Positions 17,809-29,751 of a stretch of 64,000 bases of DNA are shown here, piece by piece. The notes beneath the pieces were generated by a model. The model did not search any database, had not been told where the DNA came from, and worked only from the letters and a program-made list of their open reading frames with translations. A program made the position numbers and the translations under genes. The DNA comes from Algimonas ampicilliniresistens (GTDB lineage Bacteria; Pseudomonadota; Alphaproteobacteria; Caulobacterales; Maricaulaceae), in assembly GCF_030159955.1 (NCBI RefSeq), contig NZ_BSNK01000001.1, positions 1,054,001 to 1,118,000 on the forward strand, written 5' to 3'. Position 1 is the stretch's first letter. The number at the start of each line of letters is the position of its first letter.

Positions 17809-19350
17809 ATGGACATTCGCGCCGCTGAAATTTCCACAATCCTGAAGCAGCAGATCAAGACTTTTGGCAAAGAAGCCAAAGTTTCTGATGTGGGCCAGGT
17901 TCTATCCGTCGGTGACGGGATCGCCCGTGTTTACGGCTTGGACAATGTCCGCGCCGGCGAAATGGTCGAATTCCCCGGTGGGATTAAGGGCATGGCTCTG
18001 AACCTCGAAACTGACAATGTCGGTGTCGTGATCTTCGGTGATGACCGCTCCATTAAAGAGGGCGACCAAGTTCGTCGTCTCGGTGAGATCGTTGACGTAC
18101 CTGTCGGCAAAGGCTTGCTTGGCCGCGTTGTTGACCCGCTTGGTAACCCAATCGACGGCAAAGGCCCGATTGAAGCCACTGAACGCCGCCGTGTTGACGT
18201 CAAAGCGCCAGGCATCATTCCTCGTAAATCTGTGCATGAGCCGGTTCAGACTGGTATCAAAGCCATCGATGCGTTGATTCCGATTGGCCGTGGCCAGCGC
18301 GAGCTGATCATTGGTGACCGCCAGACGGGTAAGACGGCTGTTGCGATCGATGCGATTCTAAACCAGAAATCGGCATTCGACGACGACCGTGAGAACGACA
18401 AACTCTACTGTATCTATGTCGTTATCGGCCAAAAGCGCTCCACCGTGGCGCAGCTCGTCAAGACACTCGAAGAAAATGGCGCGATGGATTACTCCATTGT
18501 TGTTGCTGCCACGGCCTCTGAGCCTGCACCGCTGCTTTACCTCGCACCATTCTCTGGTTGTGCGATGGGCGAATATTTCCGCGATAATGGCATGCATGCC
18601 CTGATCGTTTATGATGATCTGTCCAAACAGGCTGTGGCTTACCGTCAGATGTCTCTACTGCTGCGTCGTCCTCCGGGCCGCGAAGCCTATCCTGGCGACG
18701 TCTTCTATCTGCACTCCCGTCTGTTGGAACGTGCGGCCAAGATGAACGAAGATAATGGCGCGGGTTCGTTGACGGCTCTGCCGATCATTGAGACGCAGGG
18801 TAACGACGTGTCGGCCTTTATTCCGACCAATGTGATCTCGATTACAGATGGCCAAATCTTCCTTGAGACTGATCTGTTCTTCCAAGGTATCCGCCCAGCG
18901 CTTAACGTCGGTCTGTCCGTGTCCCGTGTGGGATCATCCGCTCAGATCAAAGCGATGAAACAGGTTGCGGGTCCGATTAAAGGCGAGTTGGCTCAGTACC
19001 GCGAAATGGCGGCCTTCGCCCAGTTCGGTTCCGATCTCGACGCGTCCACTCAGGCCCTTTTGGCTCGGGGTGACCGCCTCACAGAACTGCTCAAACAGCC
19101 GCAATTCTCGCCACTCGAAGTCGAAGAGCAAGTTGTTGTTCTTTACGCCGGTACGCGTGGGTATCTCGCCAAGGTCGCCGTTGGCGACGTGCAAGATTAC
19201 GAAGCTAAATTGTTGGCCCACCTTCGCAATGATCAGACGGCGTTGCTAAGCGATATCGCGAAGCAGAAAAAGCTGACGGATGAGATCGAAGGCAAGATGA
19301 AGGACGTTCTTGAAGCGTTTACGTCGGGCTATACGGCGGCCAAGGCTTAA
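17809..19350 (+). CDS. atpA: ATP synthase F1 subunit alpha
   Basis: Non-catalytic nucleotide-binding subunit of F1. It has 513 residues with Walker A GDRQTGKT at 169-176 and the family signature near [17 protein letters not shown] (residues 363-380). The N-terminal [16 protein letters not shown] is the helix that contacts delta. GAGGA precedes the ATG. It lies 63 bases after atpH and 9 before atpG. Confidence 0.99.
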   Translation: MDIRAAEISTILKQQIKTFGKEAKVSDVGQVLSVGDGIARVYGLDNVRAGEMVEFPGGIKGMALNLETDNVGVVIFGDDRSIKEGDQVRRLGEIVDVPVGKGLLGRVVDPLGNPIDGKGPIEATERRRVDVKAPGIIPRKSVHEPVQTGIKAIDALIPIGRGQRELIIGDRQTGKTAVAIDAILNQKSAFDDDRENDKLYCIYVVIGQKRSTVAQLVKTLEENGAMDYSIVVAATASEPAPLLYLAPFSGCAMGEYFRDNGMHALIVYDDLSKQAVAYRQMSLLLRRPPGREAYPGDVFYLHSRLLERAAKMNEDNGAGSLTALPIIETQGNDVSAFIPTNVISITDGQIFLETDLFFQGIRPALNVGLSVSRVGSSAQIKAMKQVAGPIKGELAQYREMAAFAQFGSDLDASTQALLARGDRLTELLKQPQFSPLEVEEQVVVLYAGTRGYLAKVAVGDVQDYEAKLLAHLRNDQTALLSDIAKQKKLTDEIEGKMKDVLEAFTSGYTAAKA

Positions 19351-19359
19351 GGACCTCCC

Positions 19360-21820
<2,461 letters not shown>

Positions 21821-21840
21821 GGCCCCAAGGGTTTCTGGTT

Positions 21841-22233
21841 ATGTCCGATACGCTCACATTCTCTCTCGTCTCACCTGAGCGCGAGCTGTTCTCTGGACAG
21901 GTTGATCAAGTCGACTTGCCAGGGACCGAAGGCAATCTCGGTATTCTGCCGGATCATGCACCGCTGATGGCGGCGATCCGTACGGGCGCAATCACGGTCT
22001 ATGCTGACGGCAAAGAAGAACAGTTCTTCGTTCAGGGCGGCTTCGCCGATGTGACTCCAGCCGGGCTAACCGTGCTGGCGGAACGGGCAACACCGATGGC
22101 TGACGTCAATCGCGATGATTTGCAGTCAGAGATCGATAGAGCCCGTGCCAATCTCGAAACCCTTGAGGATGAGGGCGCTCTGGCGGCTCAACAGAATATT
22201 GACGGCCTAGAAGCTCTCTTCAACATGGTCTGA
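21841..22233 (+). CDS. atpC: ATP synthase F1 subunit epsilon
   Basis: Rotor subunit that couples gamma to the c-ring and can inhibit ATP hydrolysis. It has 130 residues with the beta-sandwich blocks LVSPERELFSGQVDQVDLPG and GNLGILPDHAPLMA, then a helical C-terminus. Its stop overlaps the start of the next gene in TGATG, so the F1 operon probably reads on into the phosphoesterase. Confidence 0.97.
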   Translation: MSDTLTFSLVSPERELFSGQVDQVDLPGTEGNLGILPDHAPLMAAIRTGAITVYADGKEEQFFVQGGFADVTPAGLTVLAERATPMADVNRDDLQSEIDRARANLETLEDEGALAAQQNIDGLEALFNMV

Positions 22234-23042
22234 TGCGCACTCTGCGTTTTGTATTTGTATTTGGAGCGGCCCTTGTGGCCGCTCTTTTCATTTATGCATG
22301 GCAAGTTGAGCCAAAGCGTCTCGAAGTTCGCCGTATGACGATTGGACAGGGAGATGCCGTTTTACGCGTCGCTCTGGTTGCGGATCTTCATTTCGGAGGG
22401 ATCCATTTGTCGCCGGGCCGAGTGCGCGAAATTGTCAAGCGCATCAATCGCGAGCAAGTGGATGTTACTCTGATACCGGGTGATTTCATCAATGGTCACA
22501 CAGCTCGCGCAGAGATGATTACTGAAGATTTAGCAGAAATTTCCGATAGTTTTTCGGCCTTGCAAGCAATCAATTCTAGACTTGTGGCGACCCTCGGAAA
22601 TCATGACACTTGGCACGGGGTAGAAGCTGTTAGAGTCTCGCTTGAGCGCGTTGGTTTCGTGGTTCTCGACAACCAGTCTCTTCGAATTGATGGATTTTGC
22701 TATGTTGGATTAGCGGATAGCGACACAGCCAGTCCATCACGCGACGCCTTTAATGGTTGTGAGACGGGTGATACTATAATTGCCTTGATGCATTCGCCAG
22801 ATGCGCGGCACCTCTTACCTGGAAACACGGCGTTGGCTGTCGCGGGTCACACACATGGCGGGCAGGTTAATCTCCCGATCCTTGGACGCGCTGTAACCAG
22901 TACTCAGTGCGGAAAACCGTGCGCTTACGGCCTGATTCAAAATCGGCCTCCGCTTATCGTCAGTAGCGGAATTGGTACGTCTATCCTGCCAATCCGCTTT
23001 CGAGCTGCACCTGAAATCGTGATTATCGATTTGCGAGAATGA
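22233..23042 (+). CDS. Metallophosphoesterase, membrane-anchored (YaeI-like)
   Basis: A calcineurin-like phosphoesterase of 269 residues. One N-terminal membrane segment (about 5-23) is followed by the metal-binding motifs VADLHFGG (D-x-H), PGDFI, LGNHDTW (GNHD), an HSPD and GHTHGGQ (GHxH). It resembles the YaeI/YkuE group that hydrolyses UDP-sugars or phosphodiesters at the membrane; the substrate here is unknown. It is fused in transcription to atpC by a TGATG overlap. It runs convergent with the DUF2785 gene 26 bases on, with no clear terminator between. Confidence 0.9.
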   Translation: MRTLRFVFVFGAALVAALFIYAWQVEPKRLEVRRMTIGQGDAVLRVALVADLHFGGIHLSPGRVREIVKRINREQVDVTLIPGDFINGHTARAEMITEDLAEISDSFSALQAINSRLVATLGNHDTWHGVEAVRVSLERVGFVVLDNQSLRIDGFCYVGLADSDTASPSRDAFNGCETGDTIIALMHSPDARHLLPGNTALAVAGHTHGGQVNLPILGRAVTSTQCGKPCAYGLIQNRPPLIVSSGIGTSILPIRFRAAPEIVIIDLRE

Positions 23043-23068
23043 CGTTCTGTCGACGGACTATGTTGGTC

Positions 23069-23983
23069 CTAAGGCAAAGCCCGCATCGCATCCGTGACGG
23101 GATCAAGCATGAGTTTGAGATTCTCGTTTGAGCTGACCGATGCATTGATGAAGAGCTCCTGCAAGAACGCTTTCACATTATGCAGGCGAGCGAGTTCGGC
23201 CTCTGACGAAAATGCGTCTCCCCAACTCTCCAGTGGTGCGGGATCAATGAGCGGAGCGAGCCATGCGGTCCAATCTTCTGCTGTCAGTTCGCCAGCCATC
23301 GCCACAAAAAGTGCCGGTCTCGCTAATCGTCCCGGTTCGCCGTGAATATAGGCATGACCATTAGCGGCTGCGACTTGAGACTGAACAGCGCTGAGGATCT
23401 CGCCACGTTGTCCCTGTGTTAGCGCGGGGTTGAGGGATAGTTGCATGAGCCAGTCCGCGCTGTGCGCCACACCGTGACGCCAGCCTTCAGTGTCAGAATA
23501 GCCACGATAGTCATCGACTGAACGAAGATATTGCCCCGCGCTCGAGACGAGATCAGTGCGCTCAGCGTCTGACATCCATGCGTCCACTCGGTCCGTTCGA
23601 GACACTTCAGCCAGAACGAGGGCTGCAAATGGACGCGTAAATCCGTTGGGGTCATCAGAACCAATGCCTTCAAGGAGTTGGTCACGGAGCTGTCTGATGT
23701 GCTCGGCATCCAGATCGCCGCCTCTAAACAGCTGGGTCAGCCCCTCATAAGCCAATCCGTCACGGATCACCGGGTCAGGATCACCCAGACAACCAATAAG
23801 CGCGCTGGCCATTTGTGTTCTAGCGGCCGGCGTGAGCGTGTCGAATTCGGTCGACTTGGCATCTTGCATGGCTTCGATGGTCATGCCGGCTGGCGCGCAA
23901 CTTTTCGCCTCGGCGGTTGAACAGGATGCAAAGGCGAGGGCTGACAGCGCCGTCGCTGCCCATAAAAATTTAGAATGTGTCAT
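23069..23983 (-). CDS. DUF2785 exported protein
   Basis: A protein of 304 residues of the DUF2785 family, function unknown. The signal sequence ends near FASC at residue 20 (a possible but imperfect lipobox) or at AEA a few residues later. The family block GWRHGVAHSADWLMQLS lies near residue 170, and LHNVKAFLQELFINAS near 275. The chain is helical, HEAT-like in feel. It sits at the end of the long leftward gene array, 31 bases after an MFS gene. Confidence 0.8.
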   Translation of the reverse strand: MTHSKFLWAATALSALAFASCSTAEAKSCAPAGMTIEAMQDAKSTEFDTLTPAARTQMASALIGCLGDPDPVIRDGLAYEGLTQLFRGGDLDAEHIRQLRDQLLEGIGSDDPNGFTRPFAALVLAEVSRTDRVDAWMSDAERTDLVSSAGQYLRSVDDYRGYSDTEGWRHGVAHSADWLMQLSLNPALTQGQRGEILSAVQSQVAAANGHAYIHGEPGRLARPALFVAMAGELTAEDWTAWLAPLIDPAPLESWGDAFSSEAELARLHNVKAFLQELFINASVSSNENLKLMLDPVTDAMRALP

Positions 23984-24014
23984 GGCGTTGTGATGAGCCG
24001 CTTTTTAGGGAAAC

Positions 24015-25310
24015 TCAAGTTTCGGCCGGACTGGCTTGGGGAGAAGCACCATCGACCTCAGCCGTCTTCACGTCGCTCAAACGCGCCGAGCGGTCTTCTT
24101 TGGTAGTCACGACCATCATGGCGATAAAGGCTAGGAATGCGAGCGCTGCCGCCACTAAAAAAGGCGCGCCCGGCATGTAAATGGGCGCGGTTTCTGGATC
24201 AGCAAAGACGTAAAAGACCCATGTCAGGAGGAGCGGGCCGATCATCATGGCAAGCCCCTGAGCTGCGCCAATGGCGCCCTGCAGCTCCCCTTGTTCGGTA
24301 TCGTTGACGCGAATACTCATCATATTGGTGAGAGACGGACCATATAGACCAGCGAGCGCTGCAAAAGGCCCCGCAGCGTAGACAATCCAGCCTTGGCTAG
24401 CATTGCCCAAAATCGCGTAACCAAGCACAGCCCCGCCAATACCGATTAGCCCAGACCAGAACAGGCCGATCTTTGGAATGATAATGCGGATCAGATAGCC
24501 TTGAACAAACAGGCTGGCCAAACCGAAAGCACCGAGCGAATTCCCGACATCCTTGGGCGTCCAGCCCAGTGCCTCCTGAGTTGATAGTGTGTAGGTACTG
24601 GGGTAGACTGTGTGAGCGAGAGCCAACAAAAAGAAGACGAAGAGTAACCCCCGAACACCGGAGATGCGGCTTAAGCTTTTTAACGTGCCGGCTGCATTGG
24701 ATCGACGAACATTAAACGCCCGTCTTTTCTCGGGCTTATGCGTTTCGGGAAGAACCAAGACGCCATAGACAAAGTTCAAGGCACAAATCACGCCGGCAGC
24801 GAAGAACGGAACCCGGGGCCCGAACTCGCCGAGCCAGCCGCCAAGAACGGGGCCCAAGATAAAGCCCGCGCCAAACACAGCCCCAACTAAGCCAAAGTTC
24901 TGCGCTCTTAATTCTGGTGGGCTGACGTCGGCGATATAGGCATTGGCGGTAGAGAAGGTTGCGCCGAACGCGCCAGAAATCGCGCGGCCTAGATAAAGTA
25001 TGGCGACGGTTGGCGCGATAGCCATCAAAAAGTAATCGATGGCAAGGGCACCGACGGAGAAGAGCATGACCGGTCTGCGACCATAGGCGTCGGACAGTCC
25101 GCCTACGATTGGCATTGATATGAACTGCATCACCGCAAAAATGAAGGTCATGCCGCCCAGATGCAGCGCAACCTGATTATTCTCCAAACCGGTGAGGGAT
25201 TTGATTAATTCGGGCAGAACCGGGATCATGATCCCGAACCCGACCGCATTGATGGCGACCGTGATCAGAACGAAGACTAGGGCATTACGGTCTTTGAAGC
25301 TGGTCGACAT
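24015..25310 (-). CDS. MFS transporter, TCR/Tet-like
   Basis: A 12-helix proton antiporter of 431 residues. Motifs typical of the TetA-like drug-efflux branch are GFGIMIPVLPELI at the start, GGLSDAYGRRPVML between helices 2 and 3, and GAVFGAGFILGPVLGG in helix 5. Actual drug resistance cannot be inferred from this. It follows rppH by 14 bases in the same direction, so it is probably co-transcribed. Confidence 0.87.
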   Translation of the reverse strand: MSTSFKDRNALVFVLITVAINAVGFGIMIPVLPELIKSLTGLENNQVALHLGGMTFIFAVMQFISMPIVGGLSDAYGRRPVMLFSVGALAIDYFLMAIAPTVAILYLGRAISGAFGATFSTANAYIADVSPPELRAQNFGLVGAVFGAGFILGPVLGGWLGEFGPRVPFFAAGVICALNFVYGVLVLPETHKPEKRRAFNVRRSNAAGTLKSLSRISGVRGLLFVFFLLALAHTVYPSTYTLSTQEALGWTPKDVGNSLGAFGLASLFVQGYLIRIIIPKIGLFWSGLIGIGGAVLGYAILGNASQGWIVYAAGPFAALAGLYGPSLTNMMSIRVNDTEQGELQGAIGAAQGLAMMIGPLLLTWVFYVFADPETAPIYMPGAPFLVAAALAFLAFIAMMVVTTKEDRSARLSDVKTAEVDGASPQASPAET

Positions 25311-25324
25311 TGACGCGGCTTAGC

Positions 25325-25813
25325 TCATGATTTGGGGGTCGCATACTGCGTAAACTCAATCACTAGCCGCTCATAAACGTCGCGTTTAAAGGGGATCACC
25401 TTAGCGGGCGTTTTATGCATCTTGGCCCACTTCCACTCGGAAAATTCTTGACTGCCGTGGGTGGTCAGATTGAAATGGCTCGCATCGCCGTGGAATCGAT
25501 AAGCAAACCAGCGCTGCTTCTGCCCTGCATATAGACGACCCTTTTTCGGGGCCATGCCTTCCGGAAAGTCATAATATAGCCAATCCTCGACGACGCCTAA
25601 GGGCGACAGATGCGCGATTGTGATTCCCGTTTCTTCCCATAATTCTCTCAAGGCCCCGAATTCGGCACTTTCGCCTGCGTCCAAACCGCCTTGCGGAAAC
25701 TGCCAACTATGGGTCCCGGTTTCGCCAAAGCGGCGTCCCAACCAGACCCGACCTTTCGCGTTAAACAAGCAGACACCCACGCAAGGTCGATATCGGGAGG
25801 GGTCTCGGTTCAT
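25325..25813 (-). CDS. rppH: RNA pyrophosphohydrolase
   Basis: A Nudix enzyme that converts 5'-triphosphate RNA to monophosphate and so triggers RNase E decay. It has 162 residues opening YRPCVGVCLFN, with a perfect Nudix box (GGLDAGESAEFGALRELW followed by EETGI). QKQRWFAYRF is the RppH-type RNA-binding strand. Its ATG overlaps the upstream stop by four bases (ATGA). Confidence 0.96.
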   Translation of the reverse strand: MNRDPSRYRPCVGVCLFNAKGRVWLGRRFGETGTHSWQFPQGGLDAGESAEFGALRELWEETGITIAHLSPLGVVEDWLYYDFPEGMAPKKGRLYAGQKQRWFAYRFHGDASHFNLTTHGSQEFSEWKWAKMHKTPAKVIPFKRDVYERLVIEFTQYATPKS

Positions 25814-27000
25814 TTTAAAGTCGCCGTTGCGGGAACAAGGATCAATCCATTATCAGATAGAGTTGCGGCCCAACCTTTCACTGCATCAAGTGTCTGAGGG
25901 TAGACGAAACCCACACCGACAGCGCCGGACCCGCTTTTGGCCTCAGCGATCAACGTGTCGAGCTGTTGGTTGATCAAGGCTCGGTCCGGTGCTGGGTCAA
26001 TGATTCCAAATGCGGTGTTGTAGGGCAGGGACAGGGATTGCGATAAGGCGGGGAGTGACGGCGCATCAAATGCCCCGTCAATAAACAGGCCCAGACCGGA
26101 GGCCTTCAACTCTGTCAGGATAGGGCTAACTGCATCGCTTCGGCGCAGGAAGGCCTCGCCATTATAATTGATGACGCCCGCATAACCCTGCGCCCTCGAT
26201 AAAAGGTAATGCAGGTTTCGCCGATTGTCAGGGACGCTGGCCGCCGTCCGGAGCGTCCTATCCGAGCCGGATTCCTGCGCGTCAAACGCCTCGCTTTCCA
26301 TGGGGAGTTCTAGAAGGACTTCGTGGCCGGCAAGACGAGCTTTGTTGATCCAGCCTTGCAAACCGGGGGCGTGGGCCGCGAAAGACAAGGTGATTTCGGG
26401 TGGCAACTCATCAATCGCCCGCAATGTCAGGGGCGCATTGATGCCGAGACCGCCGATGATGACTGAAACGGGTTTGCTATCAAGGTCCGTTTTGTCTGCG
26501 CCGCGATAGGTTTCCAAGGGTGTGACCCCGGCTCCGTTTGGCGCGGGTATCGGCCCAAATTCGCTTGAGCGCGTCAGGGATGGATCAAGGGGTGTCGGGG
26601 CCGGGCGCGGATCAGGGAGGCGGATCGTCTTTGATTTTGGGGATGCGGGTTTAGATGCGGCGGGACTGGATGGTGTTGGATTACCGAGTGCATCTGTCGT
26701 GACAATCGAGTCCGTCGGATTGTCTCCCATCGGAACTGTGGCCGCTAACAGGTCGGGCAAGTCACTATTGTTACGATCAAGCGGTGACGGGATCTGGTCT
26801 TCCGGCAAGGTCGCAACGGACACAGTGCCTTTCGGAACGGCATCATCGTCATTGCCAAACAGCTGGGCCCAAACCAAGGGCAGGCCGATCAGTAGAATCA
26901 GAAAAATGAGCGCGAGGCTGAGGTGATGACGACGTTTCGGTAGAACGATTGACTGCCGTCGTCGCGGCACATTTCGCCTCAGATGATCATTCCGATTCAT
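25810..27000 (-). CDS. Divergent polysaccharide deacetylase (YibQ family)
   Basis: A protein of 396 residues. A basic N-terminus leads to one membrane segment (about 29-48), a long Pro/Ser-rich linker (about 55-170), and a divergent polysaccharide deacetylase domain from about 180 onwards, with IGGLGINAPLTLRAIDELP and GYAGVINYNGEAFL. In this family the motif after the second strand is usually M-x; true deacetylase activity is unproven. The conserved neighbourhood with envC and ctpA suggests a cell-wall or division role. It overlaps rppH by four bases. Confidence 0.88.
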   Translation of the reverse strand: MNRNDHLRRNVPRRRQSIVLPKRRHHLSLALIFLILLIGLPLVWAQLFGNDDDAVPKGTVSVATLPEDQIPSPLDRNNSDLPDLLAATVPMGDNPTDSIVTTDALGNPTPSSPAASKPASPKSKTIRLPDPRPAPTPLDPSLTRSSEFGPIPAPNGAGVTPLETYRGADKTDLDSKPVSVIIGGLGINAPLTLRAIDELPPEITLSFAAHAPGLQGWINKARLAGHEVLLELPMESEAFDAQESGSDRTLRTAASVPDNRRNLHYLLSRAQGYAGVINYNGEAFLRRSDAVSPILTELKASGLGLFIDGAFDAPSLPALSQSLSLPYNTAFGIIDPAPDRALINQQLDTLIAEAKSGSGAVGVGFVYPQTLDAVKGWAATLSDNGLILVPATATLK

Positions 27001-27028
27001 GGATCGCTCTTAAGGCGAGCCGGGGGCG

Positions 27029-28339
27029 CTAGTCGAGGTCGGACTGGGCGTCGAGCAGCGTTTGATATTGGGAAGATTTCAACACATCGACGGCCGTCTT
27101 GAGTTGGAAATCTTCCGTTTCGGGGAATGTTTCCGGTGGGAATGTAACCGCGTCATAATCTTCTTCATATTCTGACGCATCTATGTTGATCAGCGCATTG
27201 GGTAGGCTGTCTTCTCTGAAACGGCGACGCAGCTCTCCTGTGTCGTCAAAGGCTGAGACGAGGAAATCAGGCATGATCCCGCGTCCTTGAATGCTTTTGC
27301 CCGACGGAGTGTAGTATTTTTGAGTCGTCAGCCGTAACGCCCCTCTTTTGCCTGGCATGGGAATGACGGACTGCACGGATCCTTTGCCGAAAGACCGGCG
27401 GCCAACCACAACGGCACGACCTCGGTCCTGTAACGCCCCAGCTAGAATTTCGGCTGCACTGGCTGAACCCGGCGACACAAGAACGACAATCGGTGTTCCG
27501 GGAAGTAACTCACCATCCTCGGCGTGATAGCGTTCCGTATCGACGTCTTGACGCCCCCGAACCGACAAAACTTCACCGCCATCCAAGAATAAACCCGACA
27601 CAGATACGGATTGGGTCAACAATCCGCCGCGATTACCTCTTAGGTCGATGATCAAGCCGGGAAGTGGATCACCTAACTCAGCCTTGAGTTCATTGATGGC
27701 TTTGGTCAGGTCATCGGTCAGTTTGGTGTTATTGAAACTCTCAATCAGGACATAGCCAAGTCCATCTTCTACCCGGTGTCGGATCGCCCGGCCTCGCACT
27801 TTTTGACGCACAACGGTCAGGTCACGCGTACCTGTTTCGGGGCTCATCACGGTGACAATGACTGGATCGCCCGCGAGTCCCCGAATTCCTTCGACAGCCT
27901 CATCGAGGTTTTTGCCAACAATGGACTCGCCTTCGACGGCTGTAATGAAGTCGCCGGACCGGATACCGGCTTGGAAAGCAGGACCATCTTCCAGCGCGTA
28001 GTTAATCTTGATCATCCCCTCTTCCATCGTCACTTCGATGCCGAGGCCGCCATATTCGCGCCGAGCGGCCTTAACCTGTTCGGTGAACGCGACAGGTGGA
28101 ACATAGCCGGAATGTGGGTCGAGCTTGGCCAATGCACCTTGCAAGGCCCCTTCGATAAGCGCCTGCGTTTCTACAGGCTCGACATAATCGGATTCCACAA
28201 TCGCCAGCACATCCGCCAAAATTTGCATTCTGTCATAAGATGGTGGATCGATCTTGTCGCGTTCATTGGCCATAGACCAGCTAGCGCCCAGAAAGACGGC
28301 CGCGCAAAGCCCAGCAGCAAAACCGTGCTTAAGTGACAC
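27029..28339 (-). CDS. S41 carboxy-terminal processing peptidase, second copy
   Basis: A CtpA-type periplasmic protease of 436 residues. It has a signal sequence (residues 1-24), a PDZ domain (YGGLGIEVTMEEG, about 95-170) and a catalytic domain. The serine is in GSASAAEILAGAL and the lysine in RRSFGKGSVQ, so the Ser-Lys dyad is intact. The start is GTG 28339, which shares one base with the stop of the first copy (TAGTG). It is clearly homologous to the upstream gene, though with many substitutions, so this is an old tandem duplication. Confidence 0.92.
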   Translation of the reverse strand: MSLKHGFAAGLCAAVFLGASWSMANERDKIDPPSYDRMQILADVLAIVESDYVEPVETQALIEGALQGALAKLDPHSGYVPPVAFTEQVKAARREYGGLGIEVTMEEGMIKINYALEDGPAFQAGIRSGDFITAVEGESIVGKNLDEAVEGIRGLAGDPVIVTVMSPETGTRDLTVVRQKVRGRAIRHRVEDGLGYVLIESFNNTKLTDDLTKAINELKAELGDPLPGLIIDLRGNRGGLLTQSVSVSGLFLDGGEVLSVRGRQDVDTERYHAEDGELLPGTPIVVLVSPGSASAAEILAGALQDRGRAVVVGRRSFGKGSVQSVIPMPGKRGALRLTTQKYYTPSGKSIQGRGIMPDFLVSAFDDTGELRRRFREDSLPNALINIDASEYEEDYDAVTFPPETFPETEDFQLKTAVDVLKSSQYQTLLDAQSDLD

Positions 28340-29661
28340 TAGTTCTGCAGCTCGGCCAAGCGTTGCGTATAGCGACCGGACTTGATCAGCTCGACGGCTC
28401 GTTGAAGTTGGTAATCATCCTGCACGTCGAAATCTTCCGGTGGAAAGTCGATCACAGTCTCTTCTGTATCGAGGTCTTCCGCCGCCTCACTATCCTCATT
28501 CTCGATTGAGTTGGGGAGATCTGACTCGCTCAGTCGATCATGATCTTCGCCATCGTCGGGAATAGACGAGACGTAAAGATCAGGGTCGATACCTGTTCCC
28601 TGAATGGACCGCCCAGCTGGCGTATAATAACGCTGGGTTGTGAGGCGTAGCGCGCCGTCGCGACCGCCCCGCAGTGGGATAAGAGATTGCACGGAGCCCT
28701 TACCGAAACTTGTCATGCCGAGCACGAGACCCCGGCCGCGATCTTGGATAGCGCCGGCCACGATCTCAGATGCTGAAGCGGATGCTTCGTCAATCAAGAC
28801 AATCACTGGCACGTCGCGAAGCAACTGGCCGGGCGCCGCATCATAACTCTCCAGATTGGCTCCATCGCGTCCTCGCGTGGAGACGACTTCGCCGCCATCA
28901 AGAAAGGCGGAGGAAACTTTAATCGACTGATCCAGAAGGCCGCCTGGATTAGTGCGAACGTCCAAAACAAGGCCCGGAAGCTCACCGCCGATTTGACGAC
29001 GAAGCTCAGTGATCGCGCCTTCTAATCCGGGGGCGGCTTTCTCATTGAACTGGCTGATCCGGATATAGGGGACACCATCCTTAATTTCGTAAGTGACGAC
29101 TTCGCGATTCACCTCGCGCCGGATCAGCGTTATCTCACTGGGCTCTTCATCCGCTCGAGCGATTGTTATGGTAACGGACTCGCCGGCTTTTCCTCGGATC
29201 TTGTTGACGGCTTCAGTTAGCGACAGACCCAGAACTGTTTCACCGTTGATTTCTGTGATGTAATCGCCCGATTCAATCCCGGCCTCCTTGGCGGGTGTTC
29301 CGTCGATCGGAGAGACGACTTTAACGTAGCCTTCTTCCTGCGTGACCTCCATGCCGACACCAACATAGCGTCCGGATGTTTGCTCTTGCAGTCGTAGCCA
29401 ATCTTCAGGGTTGACGTATGAGCTATGCGGATCGAGCGATTGCAACATACCGTTGATTGCATCTTCAATGAGCTGACCGTCTTCAACCTCGACGACATAG
29501 TCACTACGAACCCGCGCCATGACATCGGCGAAAAGATCTAATTGTTCAAATGTGTCAGAGTAGGAGGGCTTCTCGACAGCCATTGCGGCTTGGTTTGCTG
29601 TGGAAAAGGCAAAAAGCCCCAAAGCGGCCACAGTTCCAACAACCGGCAATACATATTTCAT
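28339..29661 (-). CDS. ctpA: S41 carboxy-terminal processing peptidase CtpA
   Basis: A periplasmic tail-specific protease of 440 residues, known in other bacteria to trim wall-related proteins. It has a signal peptide over residues 1-28, a PDZ domain with YVGVGMEVTQEEGYV, and the Ser-Lys dyad in SASASEIVAGAI and MTSFGKGSVQ. An acidic insert (SENSEAAEDLDTEE-like, near residue 395) precedes the C-terminal helix. ATG 29661 is chosen over earlier in-frame ATGs because AAGGAGA lies seven bases before it. It sits in the usual place between envC and the deacetylase. Confidence 0.95.
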   Translation of the reverse strand: MKYVLPVVGTVAALGLFAFSTANQAAMAVEKPSYSDTFEQLDLFADVMARVRSDYVVEVEDGQLIEDAINGMLQSLDPHSSYVNPEDWLRLQEQTSGRYVGVGMEVTQEEGYVKVVSPIDGTPAKEAGIESGDYITEINGETVLGLSLTEAVNKIRGKAGESVTITIARADEEPSEITLIRREVNREVVTYEIKDGVPYIRISQFNEKAAPGLEGAITELRRQIGGELPGLVLDVRTNPGGLLDQSIKVSSAFLDGGEVVSTRGRDGANLESYDAAPGQLLRDVPVIVLIDEASASASEIVAGAIQDRGRGLVLGMTSFGKGSVQSLIPLRGGRDGALRLTTQRYYTPAGRSIQGTGIDPDLYVSSIPDDGEDHDRLSESDLPNSIENEDSEAAEDLDTEETVIDFPPEDFDVQDDYQLQRAVELIKSGRYTQRLAELQN

Positions 29662-29751
29662 CGCGCGTCTCCTTAACGACATCATACCTATAACTGGTTT
29701 CAAGCCGTTTCCAGTCAATTTGCTGCGATTGCCATGCCAACTTACCAGGGT

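Noticed and set aside
24015-25310. Tetracycline-resistance gene.
   Set aside because: The fold and motifs fit the TCR/Tet MFS branch, but that branch includes many housekeeping exporters and nothing here points to a mobile resistance gene.
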